The notes under the pieces are model-generated. The model saw nothing but the letters and a program-made list of their open reading frames with translations. It was not told the origin of the DNA and did no database searches. Shown piece after piece: positions 45,018-53,872 of a stretch of 64,000 bases of DNA (position 1 is the first letter of the stretch; the number at the start of each line of letters is the position of its first letter). The DNA comes from Methanoculleus oceani (GTDB taxonomy: Archaea; Halobacteriota; Methanomicrobia; Methanomicrobiales; Methanoculleaceae). The translations under genes and the position numbers were made by a program. The stretch is from positions 62,001 through 126,000 of the forward strand of contig NZ_QFDM01000002.1 of NCBI RefSeq assembly GCF_023702065.1. Direction: 5' to 3'.

Positions 45018-47810
45018 ATGTTCCGTATTCTCGTAGTCGACGACGAGCCGACCCTTCTCGAACTGAGCCGGATCTACCTGGAGCAATCCGGAGATCTTCA
45101 GGTCGAGACGACGTCATCGCCGTTGCAGGGGCTCGATATGCTTTCGAGAGCCTCGTACGACGCCATCGTTGCCGACTACGAGATGCCGGAGATGGATGGT
45201 ATCGCGTTCTTAAAAGAGGTCCGGCGAAGGGGCATGGGGACGCCGGTCATCATCTTTTCCGGGCGCGGCCGCGAAGAGATCGTCATCCAGGCGATCAACA
45301 GCGGAGCGGACTTCTACCTCCAGAAAGGCGGCAACCCTTCCGCGCAGTTTGCCGAGCTCCGGAACACGATCCTCCAGGCGGCCAGGCGGAGGCAGGCCGA
45401 GGTGGAGGGGCAGCGGACCGGAGATCTGTACCGGAGTATCTTCGAACACACCGGCTCTGCCACCATCATCATCGAGGGCGATATGACGATTGCCCTCGCA
45501 AACAGCGAGTTCGAACACCTTACCGGCTACTCCCGGGAGGAGGTTGAGGGGAAGATGCCCTGGACGGTATTCGTCGCCGCAGGGGACGTTGAGCGTCTCA
45601 AGGACTATCACCGGCAACGGCGGATAGACCCCGGCTCGGCACCGAGGAACTACGAGTTCCGGCTGGTCGACCGGCACGGCAGGCAAAAAGACCTGCACAT
45701 GACGATCGGGACCATCCCGGATACGGATCGCTCCGTTGCGTCGATGATCGATGTATCCGACCGGAAACTGTTCGAGGAGGAGCTGAGCGCGGCGCACGAG
45801 CAGATAACCGCGGCGTTCGAGGAGGCGAAGGCGAGCCAGGAGTCGCTCGCGGCGCAGTGCCGCGAGATGGAGGATTACCAGGCAAACCTCCAGGGCATCA
45901 TCGATTTTCTTCCCGATCCGACGTTTGTGCTCGACCGTTCCGGAAGAGTGGCCATCTGGAACCGGGCAATCGAGCAGGTGACCGGGATCCCGAAAGACCG
46001 GATCGTCGGGTCGAGGCCGGGAGCCATCCGCGAGGTGCTACCCGGGTTATGCACCCCGCTGCTCGCGGAGACCGTCCTCTCCCGGGGGGATGCCGGGAAC
46101 ATCGCCCGGGAGGTCTGTATCACTTCGCCCCACACCGGAGAGGAGATCTGCCTCTGGGGGAAGGCATCGCCGCTCTACGATGCGCAGGGAAGGCTCTCCG
46201 GCTCGATCGAGTCGCTCCGGGACATCACCGAATCGAAACGGATGGAAGCGCAGATCCGGCACCGGGTCGACCTCGAGCAGGTGGTGAGTTCGATCTCCGC
46301 GCGGTTCATCGCCCTGGACCCTGCCGACCTCGAGGAAGCCCTGGAGGGGACGCTCCGGGTGCTCGGTTCGTTCCTGAATATCGACCGGAGTTACATCTAC
46401 CGCCTCTCCGCCGACCTCACCCGTGTGCAGGACACCCACGAGTGGTGTGCTGAGGGGATCGAGCCACAGATTGATGTACTGCAGGCTCTGCCGACCAACG
46501 TGGTTGCCTGGGGGATGGCGGAGATCGAGGCCCGGAAGACGATCTGTATCCCCGATGTGGACGAACTCCCGGAAGAGGCAGCGGCGGAGCGCGAGTTCCT
46601 CCAGGAGTACGGGGTCCGGTCACTGATCCTGGTCCCGATCACGACCGCCGACGAGGTCCTCGGGGCTCTCGGGTTTGAGACCGCACGGCAGACGCGGACC
46701 TGGTCGGACGAGGACATCACGCTGCTCGAGGTCGTCGGCAACCTCTTCGCCGACCTCTTCTCCCGGATTCGCGCGCATGAACGGCTCGGGGAGAGCGAAG
46801 AGCGGTTCAGAACCCTCGTGGAACAGTCGCACGACTGCTACATTCGTGCGACTACGGCCCCGCCGGCGATCAAGTACATCAGCCCTTCACTGGAGACTCT
46901 GACCGGGTACTCCCGGGAAGAGGTTCTGAGCGACCCGCAGATCATCAGGCGGTCGATTCACCCTGAAGACCGGAAGACGTTCCTTGCCCTGATGCAGGAG
47001 CGGGATGCGTGTGCCGGCCGGCTATACATCTTCCGGGTGCGCCGGAAAGACGGGCGCTACATCTGGGTTGAGGTCTGCACTATCCCCGTTTACGGGGATG
47101 ACGGGCGCCCGGTCGCGATCGATTACGCGGTCCACGACATCGACGCCTGGAAACAGACCGAGGCGGCACTCATCCAGGCAAACAAGAACCTCACCCTGAT
47201 GAACAGCATCGTGCGGCACGACATCTTAAACCAGGTCACGGTGGTGCTCGGGCATATCGCCCTTCTCCGGGACCGGCCGCTCGACCCGACCGTCGCCGCC
47301 GCCCTCGATAAGCAGCAGGCCGCCGTCGAGATAATACAGTCGCAGATCGAGTTCACGCGGGATTACCAGGACCTCGGCATCCGGGCCCCCGGGTGGTTCC
47401 CCGTCGGGCCACTGGTCACGGGGGCGGCAAGAGCGCTCCGGCCGGCCGGGATCAAGTTTGCTGCCGATCTCGACGGACTTTCTGTCTACGCCGATCCGCT
47501 CCTCTCTTCGGTCTTCTATAACCTCCTGGAGAACGCCATACGGCACGGCAGGACCGTGACCGAGATCCGGGTCACGGCCGTTCCGGACGGCGGTGTCCGG
47601 ATCGTCTGGGAGGACAACGGCGTCGGTGTCCCCGCCGAGAATAAGGAGCGGATATTCGAGCGGGGTTTCGGGAGCCACACGGGGCTCGGACTCTTCCTGG
47701 TAAAAGAGATCCTCTCGATCACCGGGATCGCCATCCGGGAGACCGGCGAGCCCGGGAAGGGGGCGCGGTTCGAGATTGCGGTGCCGGAGCGGTACGCCCG
47801 GTACGGATGA
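45018..47810 (+). CDS. Multi-sensor histidine kinase with N-terminal receiver domain
   Basis: The 930-residue cytoplasmic protein has, in order, a receiver domain (1 to about 120; ILVVDDEP, phospho-acceptor Asp53 in VADYEMPEMDG, Lys103 in YLQKGG), a PAS domain (about 137-250), a coiled linker, a second PAS (about 292-405), a GAF (about 425-580), a third PAS (about 600-715), a His-containing segment (NSIVRHDILNQVTVVLGH) and a HATPase domain (FYNLLENAIRHG, EDNGVGVPAENKERIFERGFG, TGLGLFLVKEI). No membrane helix is seen. Receiver-first kinases of this type are common in Methanomicrobiales. No separate response regulator is adjacent. Confidence 0.93.
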   Translation: MFRILVVDDEPTLLELSRIYLEQSGDLQVETTSSPLQGLDMLSRASYDAIVADYEMPEMDGIAFLKEVRRRGMGTPVIIFSGRGREEIVIQAINSGADFYLQKGGNPSAQFAELRNTILQAARRRQAEVEGQRTGDLYRSIFEHTGSATIIIEGDMTIALANSEFEHLTGYSREEVEGKMPWTVFVAAGDVERLKDYHRQRRIDPGSAPRNYEFRLVDRHGRQKDLHMTIGTIPDTDRSVASMIDVSDRKLFEEELSAAHEQITAAFEEAKASQESLAAQCREMEDYQANLQGIIDFLPDPTFVLDRSGRVAIWNRAIEQVTGIPKDRIVGSRPGAIREVLPGLCTPLLAETVLSRGDAGNIAREVCITSPHTGEEICLWGKASPLYDAQGRLSGSIESLRDITESKRMEAQIRHRVDLEQVVSSISARFIALDPADLEEALEGTLRVLGSFLNIDRSYIYRLSADLTRVQDTHEWCAEGIEPQIDVLQALPTNVVAWGMAEIEARKTICIPDVDELPEEAAAEREFLQEYGVRSLILVPITTADEVLGALGFETARQTRTWSDEDITLLEVVGNLFADLFSRIRAHERLGESEERFRTLVEQSHDCYIRATTAPPAIKYISPSLETLTGYSREEVLSDPQIIRRSIHPEDRKTFLALMQERDACAGRLYIFRVRRKDGRYIWVEVCTIPVYGDDGRPVAIDYAVHDIDAWKQTEAALIQANKNLTLMNSIVRHDILNQVTVVLGHIALLRDRPLDPTVAAALDKQQAAVEIIQSQIEFTRDYQDLGIRAPGWFPVGPLVTGAARALRPAGIKFAADLDGLSVYADPLLSSVFYNLLENAIRHGRTVTEIRVTAVPDGGVRIVWEDNGVGVPAENKERIFERGFGSHTGLGLFLVKEILSITGIAIRETGEPGKGARFEIAVPERYARYG

Positions 47811-47875
47811 AGGGAACTGCATTCCTGGAACTTTACCAGCCGCCGGGGCTCGCCGGCGTGTTCCTGATCGACCTC

Positions 47876-47881
47876 TAAAAA
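47876..47881 (-). terminator. Possible T-run terminator of the NEW3/ABC operon
   Basis: CTCTTTTTAGAG on the minus strand combines a small dyad with five T, about 20 bases after the stop at 47900. Confidence 0.35.
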
Positions 47882-47899
47882 GAGTGACGGGGTTCGGTC

Positions 47900-49327
47900 T
47901 TACCGTCGCCCGTACTTCCTGAACATATACCAGAGCCCTGCGGCGACCCCGGCCATCACCAGGAGACCGAGCACCGCGACGTAGGACTGCTCCTTCACCA
48001 CGATCCGGTACTCGTCCTCCTCTTCATCCTGGTCGCTCTTCACCAGGGCGACGACCTTGTATTCGCCGGCCACGATATCGGCCGGCGGGACCACCGTCAC
48101 CTGCACCGTTGCCCGTTCACCGGCTTCAAGGCTCGCGACCGATGCCGGATCGACGGTCACCCGCCACCCTTGCGGCGCGCTCATGTTGATCCCGATGTTC
48201 GTCAGCGCTCCCCCGGTGCCGGCGTTCGTAACCGTTACATCGAACGTGAGGGTGTCCCCGCGGTTGATATCATGGCGGTAACTCTTCGCGTAGGTCCGCA
48301 TGTCGTAGGACCCCCGGAGCCGGAGCGTCAGGTTCTCCTCGTACTCCCGGGCAGCCGATCCGATCACCGCCGTGAAGTTGTACTCGCCGACGTCCACCGA
48401 GTAGGGCGGAATGAGATCGAGGTACAGGGTCTTCTCCTCACCGGATGGGACGTAGATCTCCGAGACCTCCTCGGCGGCATCCCGGCTCTCCTTGAACCGG
48501 GCGTACCACTGCTCGGGAAGGCCCTGGACGGAGAGGGTGTACGTGTCGTCGTTTCTGCCGGCGTTCTTCAGGGTCATCTCGTACTGCGGGTTCGAGCCGA
48601 TCGCCGCCATCCGGGACGGGGACTTCACCCGGACCTCGGCAAAGAAGTTCTCTTTCTCGAGCGGCACGATGCCGAGATCGGTCGTCTTACCGATCCTGAC
48701 CTCGACGTTCTCCTTCTCCCACGGCCGGTAGCCGGGCCGGGTGACCCTGACGGTGTAGGTACCCATCGGAGCGCCGATGCTCACCTTGCCCTCGGCGGTC
48801 GCGAGCATCCCCTCGACCCGGGTATCGCGGTTGTAGACGCCGACATCGGCGCCCTTCACCACGTTTCCTTCCTTATCGACCACGGTGGCCTCGAGGGTTC
48901 CTGTCTCGCCGCTGTGGGTCTTCGTGACCCTGACATAGAGCCAGATCGTGCCCTCGCCGATGCCCACCCGGATGGGGTATTCCCCTACCGCGGCATGGCC
49001 GGAGGTCTCGGCAACCAGGCGGACGGTCTTTGTCTCGCCGGCCGGGATCAGCATCCTGTAGACTTCGCGGTCTTCAGCCTCGAACCGGATCTTCCACCCG
49101 TCGGTGCCGCGGAACGTCCAGTAGTTGAGGAGGCACGTCCCGGTCTCTCCCCGGTTCGTGACCGCGAGGTCGAATACGGCGGTGTCGCCGGCTTCAATCA
49201 TCTCACCAGGGAAGCCGCACCGGATCTCCGTCTGTATCGTCCCGCCCTGTGCGGCCGCTGCTCCCGGGACGGCCGACGCCGCGAGGAGGAGAACGAGGAG
49301 GACAAGGGAGATTCTTCTGTCGATCAT
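47900..49327 (-). CDS. Secreted, membrane-anchored NEW3-type protein linked to an ABC exporter
   Basis: The 475-residue protein has a signal peptide (ISLVLLVLLLAASAVPGAAAAQ, about 6-27), several Ig-like beta domains, including a carboxypeptidase-regulatory-like segment (GTLEATVVDKEGNVVKGADVGVYN, about 140-165) and two NEW3-like repeats (QYEMTLKNAGRNDDTYTLSV; LTFDVTVTNAGTGGALTNI), and a C-terminal helix (YVAVLGLLVMAGVAAGLWYMF) with a basic tail. It is therefore anchored outside the cell. It follows the ABC permease by four bases, so it is probably an extracytoplasmic partner of that transporter. Confidence 0.85.
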   Translation of the reverse strand: MIDRRISLVLLVLLLAASAVPGAAAAQGGTIQTEIRCGFPGEMIEAGDTAVFDLAVTNRGETGTCLLNYWTFRGTDGWKIRFEAEDREVYRMLIPAGETKTVRLVAETSGHAAVGEYPIRVGIGEGTIWLYVRVTKTHSGETGTLEATVVDKEGNVVKGADVGVYNRDTRVEGMLATAEGKVSIGAPMGTYTVRVTRPGYRPWEKENVEVRIGKTTDLGIVPLEKENFFAEVRVKSPSRMAAIGSNPQYEMTLKNAGRNDDTYTLSVQGLPEQWYARFKESRDAAEEVSEIYVPSGEEKTLYLDLIPPYSVDVGEYNFTAVIGSAAREYEENLTLRLRGSYDMRTYAKSYRHDINRGDTLTFDVTVTNAGTGGALTNIGINMSAPQGWRVTVDPASVASLEAGERATVQVTVVPPADIVAGEYKVVALVKSDQDEEEDEYRIVVKEQSYVAVLGLLVMAGVAAGLWYMFRKYGRR

Positions 49328-49331
49328 CTTC

Positions 49332-50432
49332 TCACCTGATATCCATCCGCATGAACTTCACGTAGGTCGCTGCGAAGAAGGCCGACGGGAAGACGATGAG
49401 CGCGGCGATGTTCATCCAGACCCGGCCGAGAGCTTCGGCAAGGCCGGGCTTCTCCTCCGGCGCCATACCGCCGTAGGGTGCGGGTGCGTCCATCATCGCC
49501 ATGACCTGCGGTTGCGTCACCGCTATCGCGACGGTGTAGTAGTTCATCTGCGGCGAGAGGAGGTTCGAGATATCGCTGATGAGCCTCCGTTTCTCGATGT
49601 AGGTCTTCATATCCTCTTCGTATGCCTTCCACTCCGGGTCTTCGGTCCCGCCGTACACCACGGTCTGCGCAACGGAGGTGGTAGAATACCCGCCGCTGCT
49701 CGCGGTGCGCACGATCTCTTTCATGGGGCCCATTTCGGGCGGCTCGGGGGGATCGCCCGCGAAAGCGTCTGCGGCCATCATTCCGAACATCGGGAGGAGC
49801 GAGGAGACGGCAAAGAAGATCACCAGGGTGTAGATCAACGCGTTCCCGCTCTCTTTTGAGACCGTCGACATCGTGAGCGCAACGGCGAAGTAAGCGAGCA
49901 GGAACCCGAGCGAGACCGCCCCGAAGATCAGGATGGCGGCGAACTCGTCTGCCGTCGGGACGACCGAGAAGAGGAGAAGCATGGCGACGGCGATGGCGAG
50001 CGCGAGCGCCATGGCGAACCCGAGCGCGCCGACACCCCCGAGCGCCTTGCCGTTGATGATCTCGTCGCGGTAGAGCGGGTGCGAGAGGAGCGTCTTTAAC
50101 GAGCGGGTCTCTTTCTCCTTTGAGACCAGGTCGAACCCGATAGCGATGGCAAGGATGCCGCCGAGCATCGTCATGTAACTCATCATGGTTATGAAGACGT
50201 ACATGATCGAGGGTTTCGAGGGCATCCAGCTTGAATAGGGGTCTTGAAACTCCTCCATATGCTGGAGTTGCTCGGTATACGCCTCCAGGCTCTCATTATA
50301 CTGTTCGATGCCCTCATAGATGCTGATCGTCGATATCACGAGAAGCAGGCCGAGGATGATGATGAACCGCCTGCTGGTGATGTGGTCGGAGAACTCCTTT
50401 CGTGCTACGTTGAGTAATCGATCGAGTGCCAT
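49332..50432 (-). CDS. ABC transporter permease (ABC-2 type)
   Basis: The 366-residue permease has an N-terminal helix (FIIILGLLLVISTISIYEG, about 22-40), a long extracytoplasmic loop, then a cluster of helices (MTMLGGILAIAIGFDLVSKEKE, with the loop typical of ABC-2 exporters, LGFAMALALAIAVAMLLLF, AAILIFGAVSLGFLLAYFAVAL, ALIYTLVIFFAVSSLLPMFG), a second large loop (about 210-320) and a last helix (IAALIVFPSAFFAATYV). It starts MALDRLLNVARKEF, the usual opening. It is five bases downstream of its ATPase; the substrate is unknown. Confidence 0.9.
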   Translation of the reverse strand: MALDRLLNVARKEFSDHITSRRFIIILGLLLVISTISIYEGIEQYNESLEAYTEQLQHMEEFQDPYSSWMPSKPSIMYVFITMMSYMTMLGGILAIAIGFDLVSKEKETRSLKTLLSHPLYRDEIINGKALGGVGALGFAMALALAIAVAMLLLFSVVPTADEFAAILIFGAVSLGFLLAYFAVALTMSTVSKESGNALIYTLVIFFAVSSLLPMFGMMAADAFAGDPPEPPEMGPMKEIVRTASSGGYSTTSVAQTVVYGGTEDPEWKAYEEDMKTYIEKRRLISDISNLLSPQMNYYTVAIAVTQPQVMAMMDAPAPYGGMAPEEKPGLAEALGRVWMNIAALIVFPSAFFAATYVKFMRMDIR

Positions 50433-50436
50433 CGTG

Positions 50437-51342
50437 TCACCTCCGGTAGGCCGCCATGAAGACGTCCTCGATCTCCGGCTCTTCGACCCGCATCTCCCGT
50501 ACGTGCAGCCCCTGCTCGAAGAGGGTCGCGGCAAGCCGGTCCCGGATATCGGTCTTCGCCCGGACGACCGCCCGGTTCCCGTTCCCTTCGACGGAGATGA
50601 TCGCCGGGTCCTCGATCGGCGGCAGGCGTTCCCGGGTCTCGACCACGATACGGACGGCGTCGCCGTCGGATGGTGCGAGCGCCCGGGCGACCTCCTCGAG
50701 CGTCCCCTGCGCGACAAGTTTTCCGTTTGCGAGCAGCCCGACGGTCCGGCAGACCTCCCGGACCTCGGAGAGGATATGAGAGGAGACAAAGACCGTCTTT
50801 CCTTCACCGGCGAGGTGCGTGACGAGTTCCCGGTACTCCCGGACGCCCTCGGGGTCGAGGTTTGCCGTCGGTTCGTCGAGGAAAAGCACCTTTGGATCGT
50901 TGATCAGCGCCTGAGCGAGCCCGAGCCGCTGTTTCATCCCGCGGGAGTACTCTCCGGCCTTCTGGGTGACGCCGTCGAGGTGGACGAGTTCGAGCAGTTC
51001 GGCTATCCGCTCCCTTCTCTCTTTCACGTCCATCCCGTAGAACCGGGCGAAGTAGTCCAGGTTCTGCTCGCCGGTCATGTTCCCGTAGAACCCGACGTCT
51101 TCAGGGAGGTAGCCGATGATCTCCTTCACGTTCAGGGGGTCTCTGGCGACCTCGATCCCGTCGACGAAGCACCGTCCGCCGGTGGGCTCGATCATGCCGG
51201 TGAGCATCAGGATCGTCGTGCTCTTCCCCGCTCCGTTCGGGCCGAGGAAGCCGAATATCTCGCCTTCCCCGACCTCGAGGTCCAGGCCGTCGACGGCCGC
51301 TTTTCCGTTGTATACTTTCGTGAGGTTCTCTGTCCGTATCAT
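50437..51342 (-). CDS. ABC transporter ATP-binding protein
   Basis: The 301-residue ATPase has Walker A GFLGPNGAGKSTTILML (about 31-47), the Q-loop region IIGYLPEDVGFYGNMTGEQNL, signature YSRGMKQRLGLAQALI, Walker B VLFLDEPTANLDP and the switch His in VFVSSHI. The extra C-terminal domain (about 215-301) is typical of NatA/CcmA-type exporters. It forms an exporter with the adjacent ABC-2 permease and is the first gene of the three-gene operon. Confidence 0.94.
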   Translation of the reverse strand: MIRTENLTKVYNGKAAVDGLDLEVGEGEIFGFLGPNGAGKSTTILMLTGMIEPTGGRCFVDGIEVARDPLNVKEIIGYLPEDVGFYGNMTGEQNLDYFARFYGMDVKERRERIAELLELVHLDGVTQKAGEYSRGMKQRLGLAQALINDPKVLFLDEPTANLDPEGVREYRELVTHLAGEGKTVFVSSHILSEVREVCRTVGLLANGKLVAQGTLEEVARALAPSDGDAVRIVVETRERLPPIEDPAIISVEGNGNRAVVRAKTDIRDRLAATLFEQGLHVREMRVEEPEIEDVFMAAYRR

Positions 51343-51743
51343 TTCACACCCCGCCCGGGTCGCTCCGGCGGCGTTCTACTGCAGACTTAGATATCCTCTT
51401 ATTAACGTTTTCTGTGACAAACGTCTACACGTCGAGGGGGAATTATGATTTCTGGAATTGCCAAGCCATGATTCTCCCTAAGGAGCCCGGTGATCCGCCG
51501 TATCTACGGCGATTGCCCGCGTACCGCTCCCCGCGCGGCATGAGTCCCGGGACCGGGATACTCTGCAGTGACGCCCCAATGAGGATGCAGCCCTGCTCGC
51601 TCATCCATCAGGCAGTCTACGCCAGAGTATGGGCGGGAACGGGAGATAAGGCGATGGTTAACTACGAAAAAAATCGGACCTATAAGAAGGGCCGCAATGC
51701 AAAAACCTTTTCTCCCGCCGGCCTGATGGTTCTCCTGATTGGT
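51343..51743. promoter_or_regulatory. Divergent intergenic region before the PGF-CTERM lipoprotein
   Basis: No gene was accepted in these 401 bases. CCTATAAGAAGG (51679-51690) is the likely TATA box for the plus-strand lipoprotein gene. The part next to the ABC ATPase (51390-51450) is AT-rich and probably holds that operon's promoter. Confidence 0.45.
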
Positions 51744-52754
51744 ATGAGAGGGTTATTCGGTGCAGCAGCGGTCACCGTGCTCCTGTCCCTGGTGCTTGCG
51801 GCCGGGTGCATGTCGTCCCAGCCCCAGGCGGGGTACGTGACCATCCGGGGCGTGGACATCAGCATCCCGGACGGCCAGCCGCCGTCAAACGTCACCCGGG
51901 TCACGGCAGTCCCGTACCTCGACGCGGTCTATGACGACGTCGACGATATCGACCTGCAGGTCAGCGTGAAGGAGGCCGGGACGGATATCGTCGTCGAGGA
52001 GACGGTTCTCTCCATCGGCACCCTGGCGTCGGGGAAGACCGAAAAAGAGGAGGTTACGCTCGCGCTCGAGAACGGCAGGCGGTACGACATCTGGGTGACG
52101 GTGTGGCAGGACGGGCGCATGCGGGAGTCGGGTTCGGTGAACGTCTTCCTCCCGGACAGGACGACTGCCGGACAGCGGCTGGCCTACTCGCTCCTCTCCG
52201 TCTCCGCGATAGACGTCATGACCCCGGACCTCGACGCCGACCCGATCACGCTCGATATTATCACCGCCATCAAAAACGGCGGCGGCGCCTCCTCCGGGGA
52301 CCTGACGATGGAGATCCGGGTCGTGAACCTCCAGACCGGGATCACGGCCGTCCGCGAATCCCGGCCGCTCGGGGCGGTTCCCGGGAACTCGGCCACGAAG
52401 CAGGTAAGCGTCACGGTGCCGAACGGCTACGACTACGAGATCAGCATCCGGCTCATCGAGGGCGGGGCGGCCTTTGCGACCAGCACCGGCCGGATCACCC
52501 TGGCCCCGCCGCCGCAGGTGGTCTTCGCCGACGGTACGGTGTTCAGCCCCGCGAGGAGCACGTCGCCGGTCGCTCTCACGTTTCCGACCCCGGTCCCCAC
52601 CCCGGGAAAGCCGTCCTCCGCAGAGGTCGGGCAGTTCAGGGTCCAGAGCAGCGGTGCGCCGATGCCGACGTATTCTCCGGGGTTCGAGGCCGCGCTCGCC
52701 GCCGCCGGGCTCTTCGGCGCCGGAATCGCGGTGCTTGCGGGAAGGAGGAGGTAG
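51744..52754 (+). CDS. Surface protein with lipobox and PGF-CTERM-like sorting signal
   Basis: The 336-residue protein begins MRGLFGAAAVTVLLSLVLAAGCMSS, a signal peptide ending in the lipobox LAAGC. Two related beta-rich halves follow (about 40-150 and 150-270; RLAYSLLSVSAIDVMTPDLD starts the second), resembling DUF7490-type methanogen surface proteins. A Pro/Thr/Ser-rich stretch leads to YSPGFEAALAAAGLFGAGIA and VLAGRRR, a PGF-CTERM-like tripartite signal for archaeosortase. So it could be lipid-anchored at either end. ATG 51726 (six residues more) is an alternative start. Confidence 0.8.
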   Translation: MRGLFGAAAVTVLLSLVLAAGCMSSQPQAGYVTIRGVDISIPDGQPPSNVTRVTAVPYLDAVYDDVDDIDLQVSVKEAGTDIVVEETVLSIGTLASGKTEKEEVTLALENGRRYDIWVTVWQDGRMRESGSVNVFLPDRTTAGQRLAYSLLSVSAIDVMTPDLDADPITLDIITAIKNGGGASSGDLTMEIRVVNLQTGITAVRESRPLGAVPGNSATKQVSVTVPNGYDYEISIRLIEGGAAFATSTGRITLAPPPQVVFADGTVFSPARSTSPVALTFPTPVPTPGKPSSAEVGQFRVQSSGAPMPTYSPGFEAALAAAGLFGAGIAVLAGRRR

Positions 52755-52759
52755 GTAGC

Positions 52760-53005
52760 GTGCCGGAGGAGGGCCTCACCGCGTGGAAAGCCTACCTCTA
52801 CACCGTCTCGTTCATCGCGCTCATCGTCGCGATAGCCGGAGCGGTGAACCTCATCGCCGTCGCAATCGAGGTCTTCGTCTACCCGCCGCCCCAGCCCTAC
52901 CCGGCGCCGCAGTATTACCCCGATCTCCCGGGGAGCGTGGCGCAGGTCGTGGTGGGGCTCGTCGTCTGGGGGTATCACTGGATGCGGCTGCAGAAGGAGC
53001 ACTGA
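52760..53005 (+). CDS. Small two-helix membrane protein
   Basis: The 81-residue protein starts at GTG 52760 behind AAGGAGGAGG. It has one clear helix (YTVSFIALIVAIAGAVNLIAVAIEVFV, about 14-40), a Pro/Tyr-rich loop (PPPQPYPAPQYYPD) and a second weaker helix (SVAQVVVGLVVWGYHWM). It resembles DUF5671-type proteins only loosely. Five bases separate it from the PGF-CTERM protein gene, so the two are likely cotranscribed. Confidence 0.7.
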   Translation: MPEEGLTAWKAYLYTVSFIALIVAIAGAVNLIAVAIEVFVYPPPQPYPAPQYYPDLPGSVAQVVVGLVVWGYHWMRLQKEH

Positions 53006-53872
53006 AGGTTGTTTTAGGTCCAGATGTCCTGAGGATCACCCGGAACACTCCTCCTCTCTTTTCGTCGGCGCTGGTGTGCTCGATCTGTGTCGAGGCTCCG
53101 ATCCCGAGGACAGCGAGCAGGCTGCGGACCCGGCAGGCGACCATGGTGCAGCACTTCGGGAAGGTCGACCGAACCGCCCCTCCTCCGCCATTGCGCCCTG
53201 ACAGGCCCGGCCGGAAAGAATCTATTACTCCCAAAATGCGATCCCGGGGCATTAGAATCTCTGTTTTCGTGAGGTTTCCTCTGCCTGCTCATCGATTCCC
53301 TGAAACGAAACAATTTTTCTTGAATGGGGCAGCATTTTTAAATGTTATTCAAAACGTAACAATTACAGGAAAATATTACTCCGATATGATTTAATACAAG
53401 GAGTTTCGGTTCTTTCGAAAAAACCTCCTCTTCCCGGGAATCGACAATGCCTTTCTTACGCGAGGTTACATACCCTTTTGACGAATATCTGCGCTTTCCT
53501 CGTTCATTGTCGCATTGACCTCTTGAATCGATCAGTGGAAAATTATATATATTATAACAAACTCAAGTAGCCCCATGCTCAGGTGCCGAACTTCATCCCC
53601 CATTTGGCCGCTCCGGTCCGGAGGATGGCCGCCCCCCTCCTTCCGGCGGGCAGTGACGCGGATGGGTGAAGAGCAGCGTATGGATGTGTTTCTGTGAAAT
53701 CGGAGTGGATACCGTTCTATGCAGAGTGCGTGACCCTCCCGGGGCATGATGCAGTCAATAGCAGCGTCTTGGCCGCCAGCGTGAGTGATAAGCCCTGCTG
53801 TTGTGGGATACACCAGAAGCAGGAAACGTTCTCAACCCTGGTTCCCGTGCCCGCACCCCAGGAGGAGCTGCG
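53006..53872. other. Long gap before the polysaccharide cluster
   Basis: No gene was accepted here. The left part is GC-rich; 53290-53570 is AT-rich, with a strong AT element near 53539-53562 (AAAATTATATATATTATAAC) that looks like a promoter for the glycosyltransferase genes, implying a leader near 300 bases. A 60-codon frame (GTG 53694 to 53876) ends exactly in an ATGA overlap with the first glycosyltransferase, but its product is not recognised. Confidence 0.45.
53539..53562 (+). promoter_or_regulatory. AT-rich promoter candidate of the polysaccharide cluster
   Basis: An uninterrupted run of A/T with ATATATATTATAA stands out from the surrounding sequence. No other gene start is near on either strand. 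Confidence 0.4.

Noticed and set aside
48170-49339. 389-codon open frame antisense to the NEW3 gene
   Set aside because: Antisense shadow without domain resemblance; the sense gene has a signal peptide and anchor.
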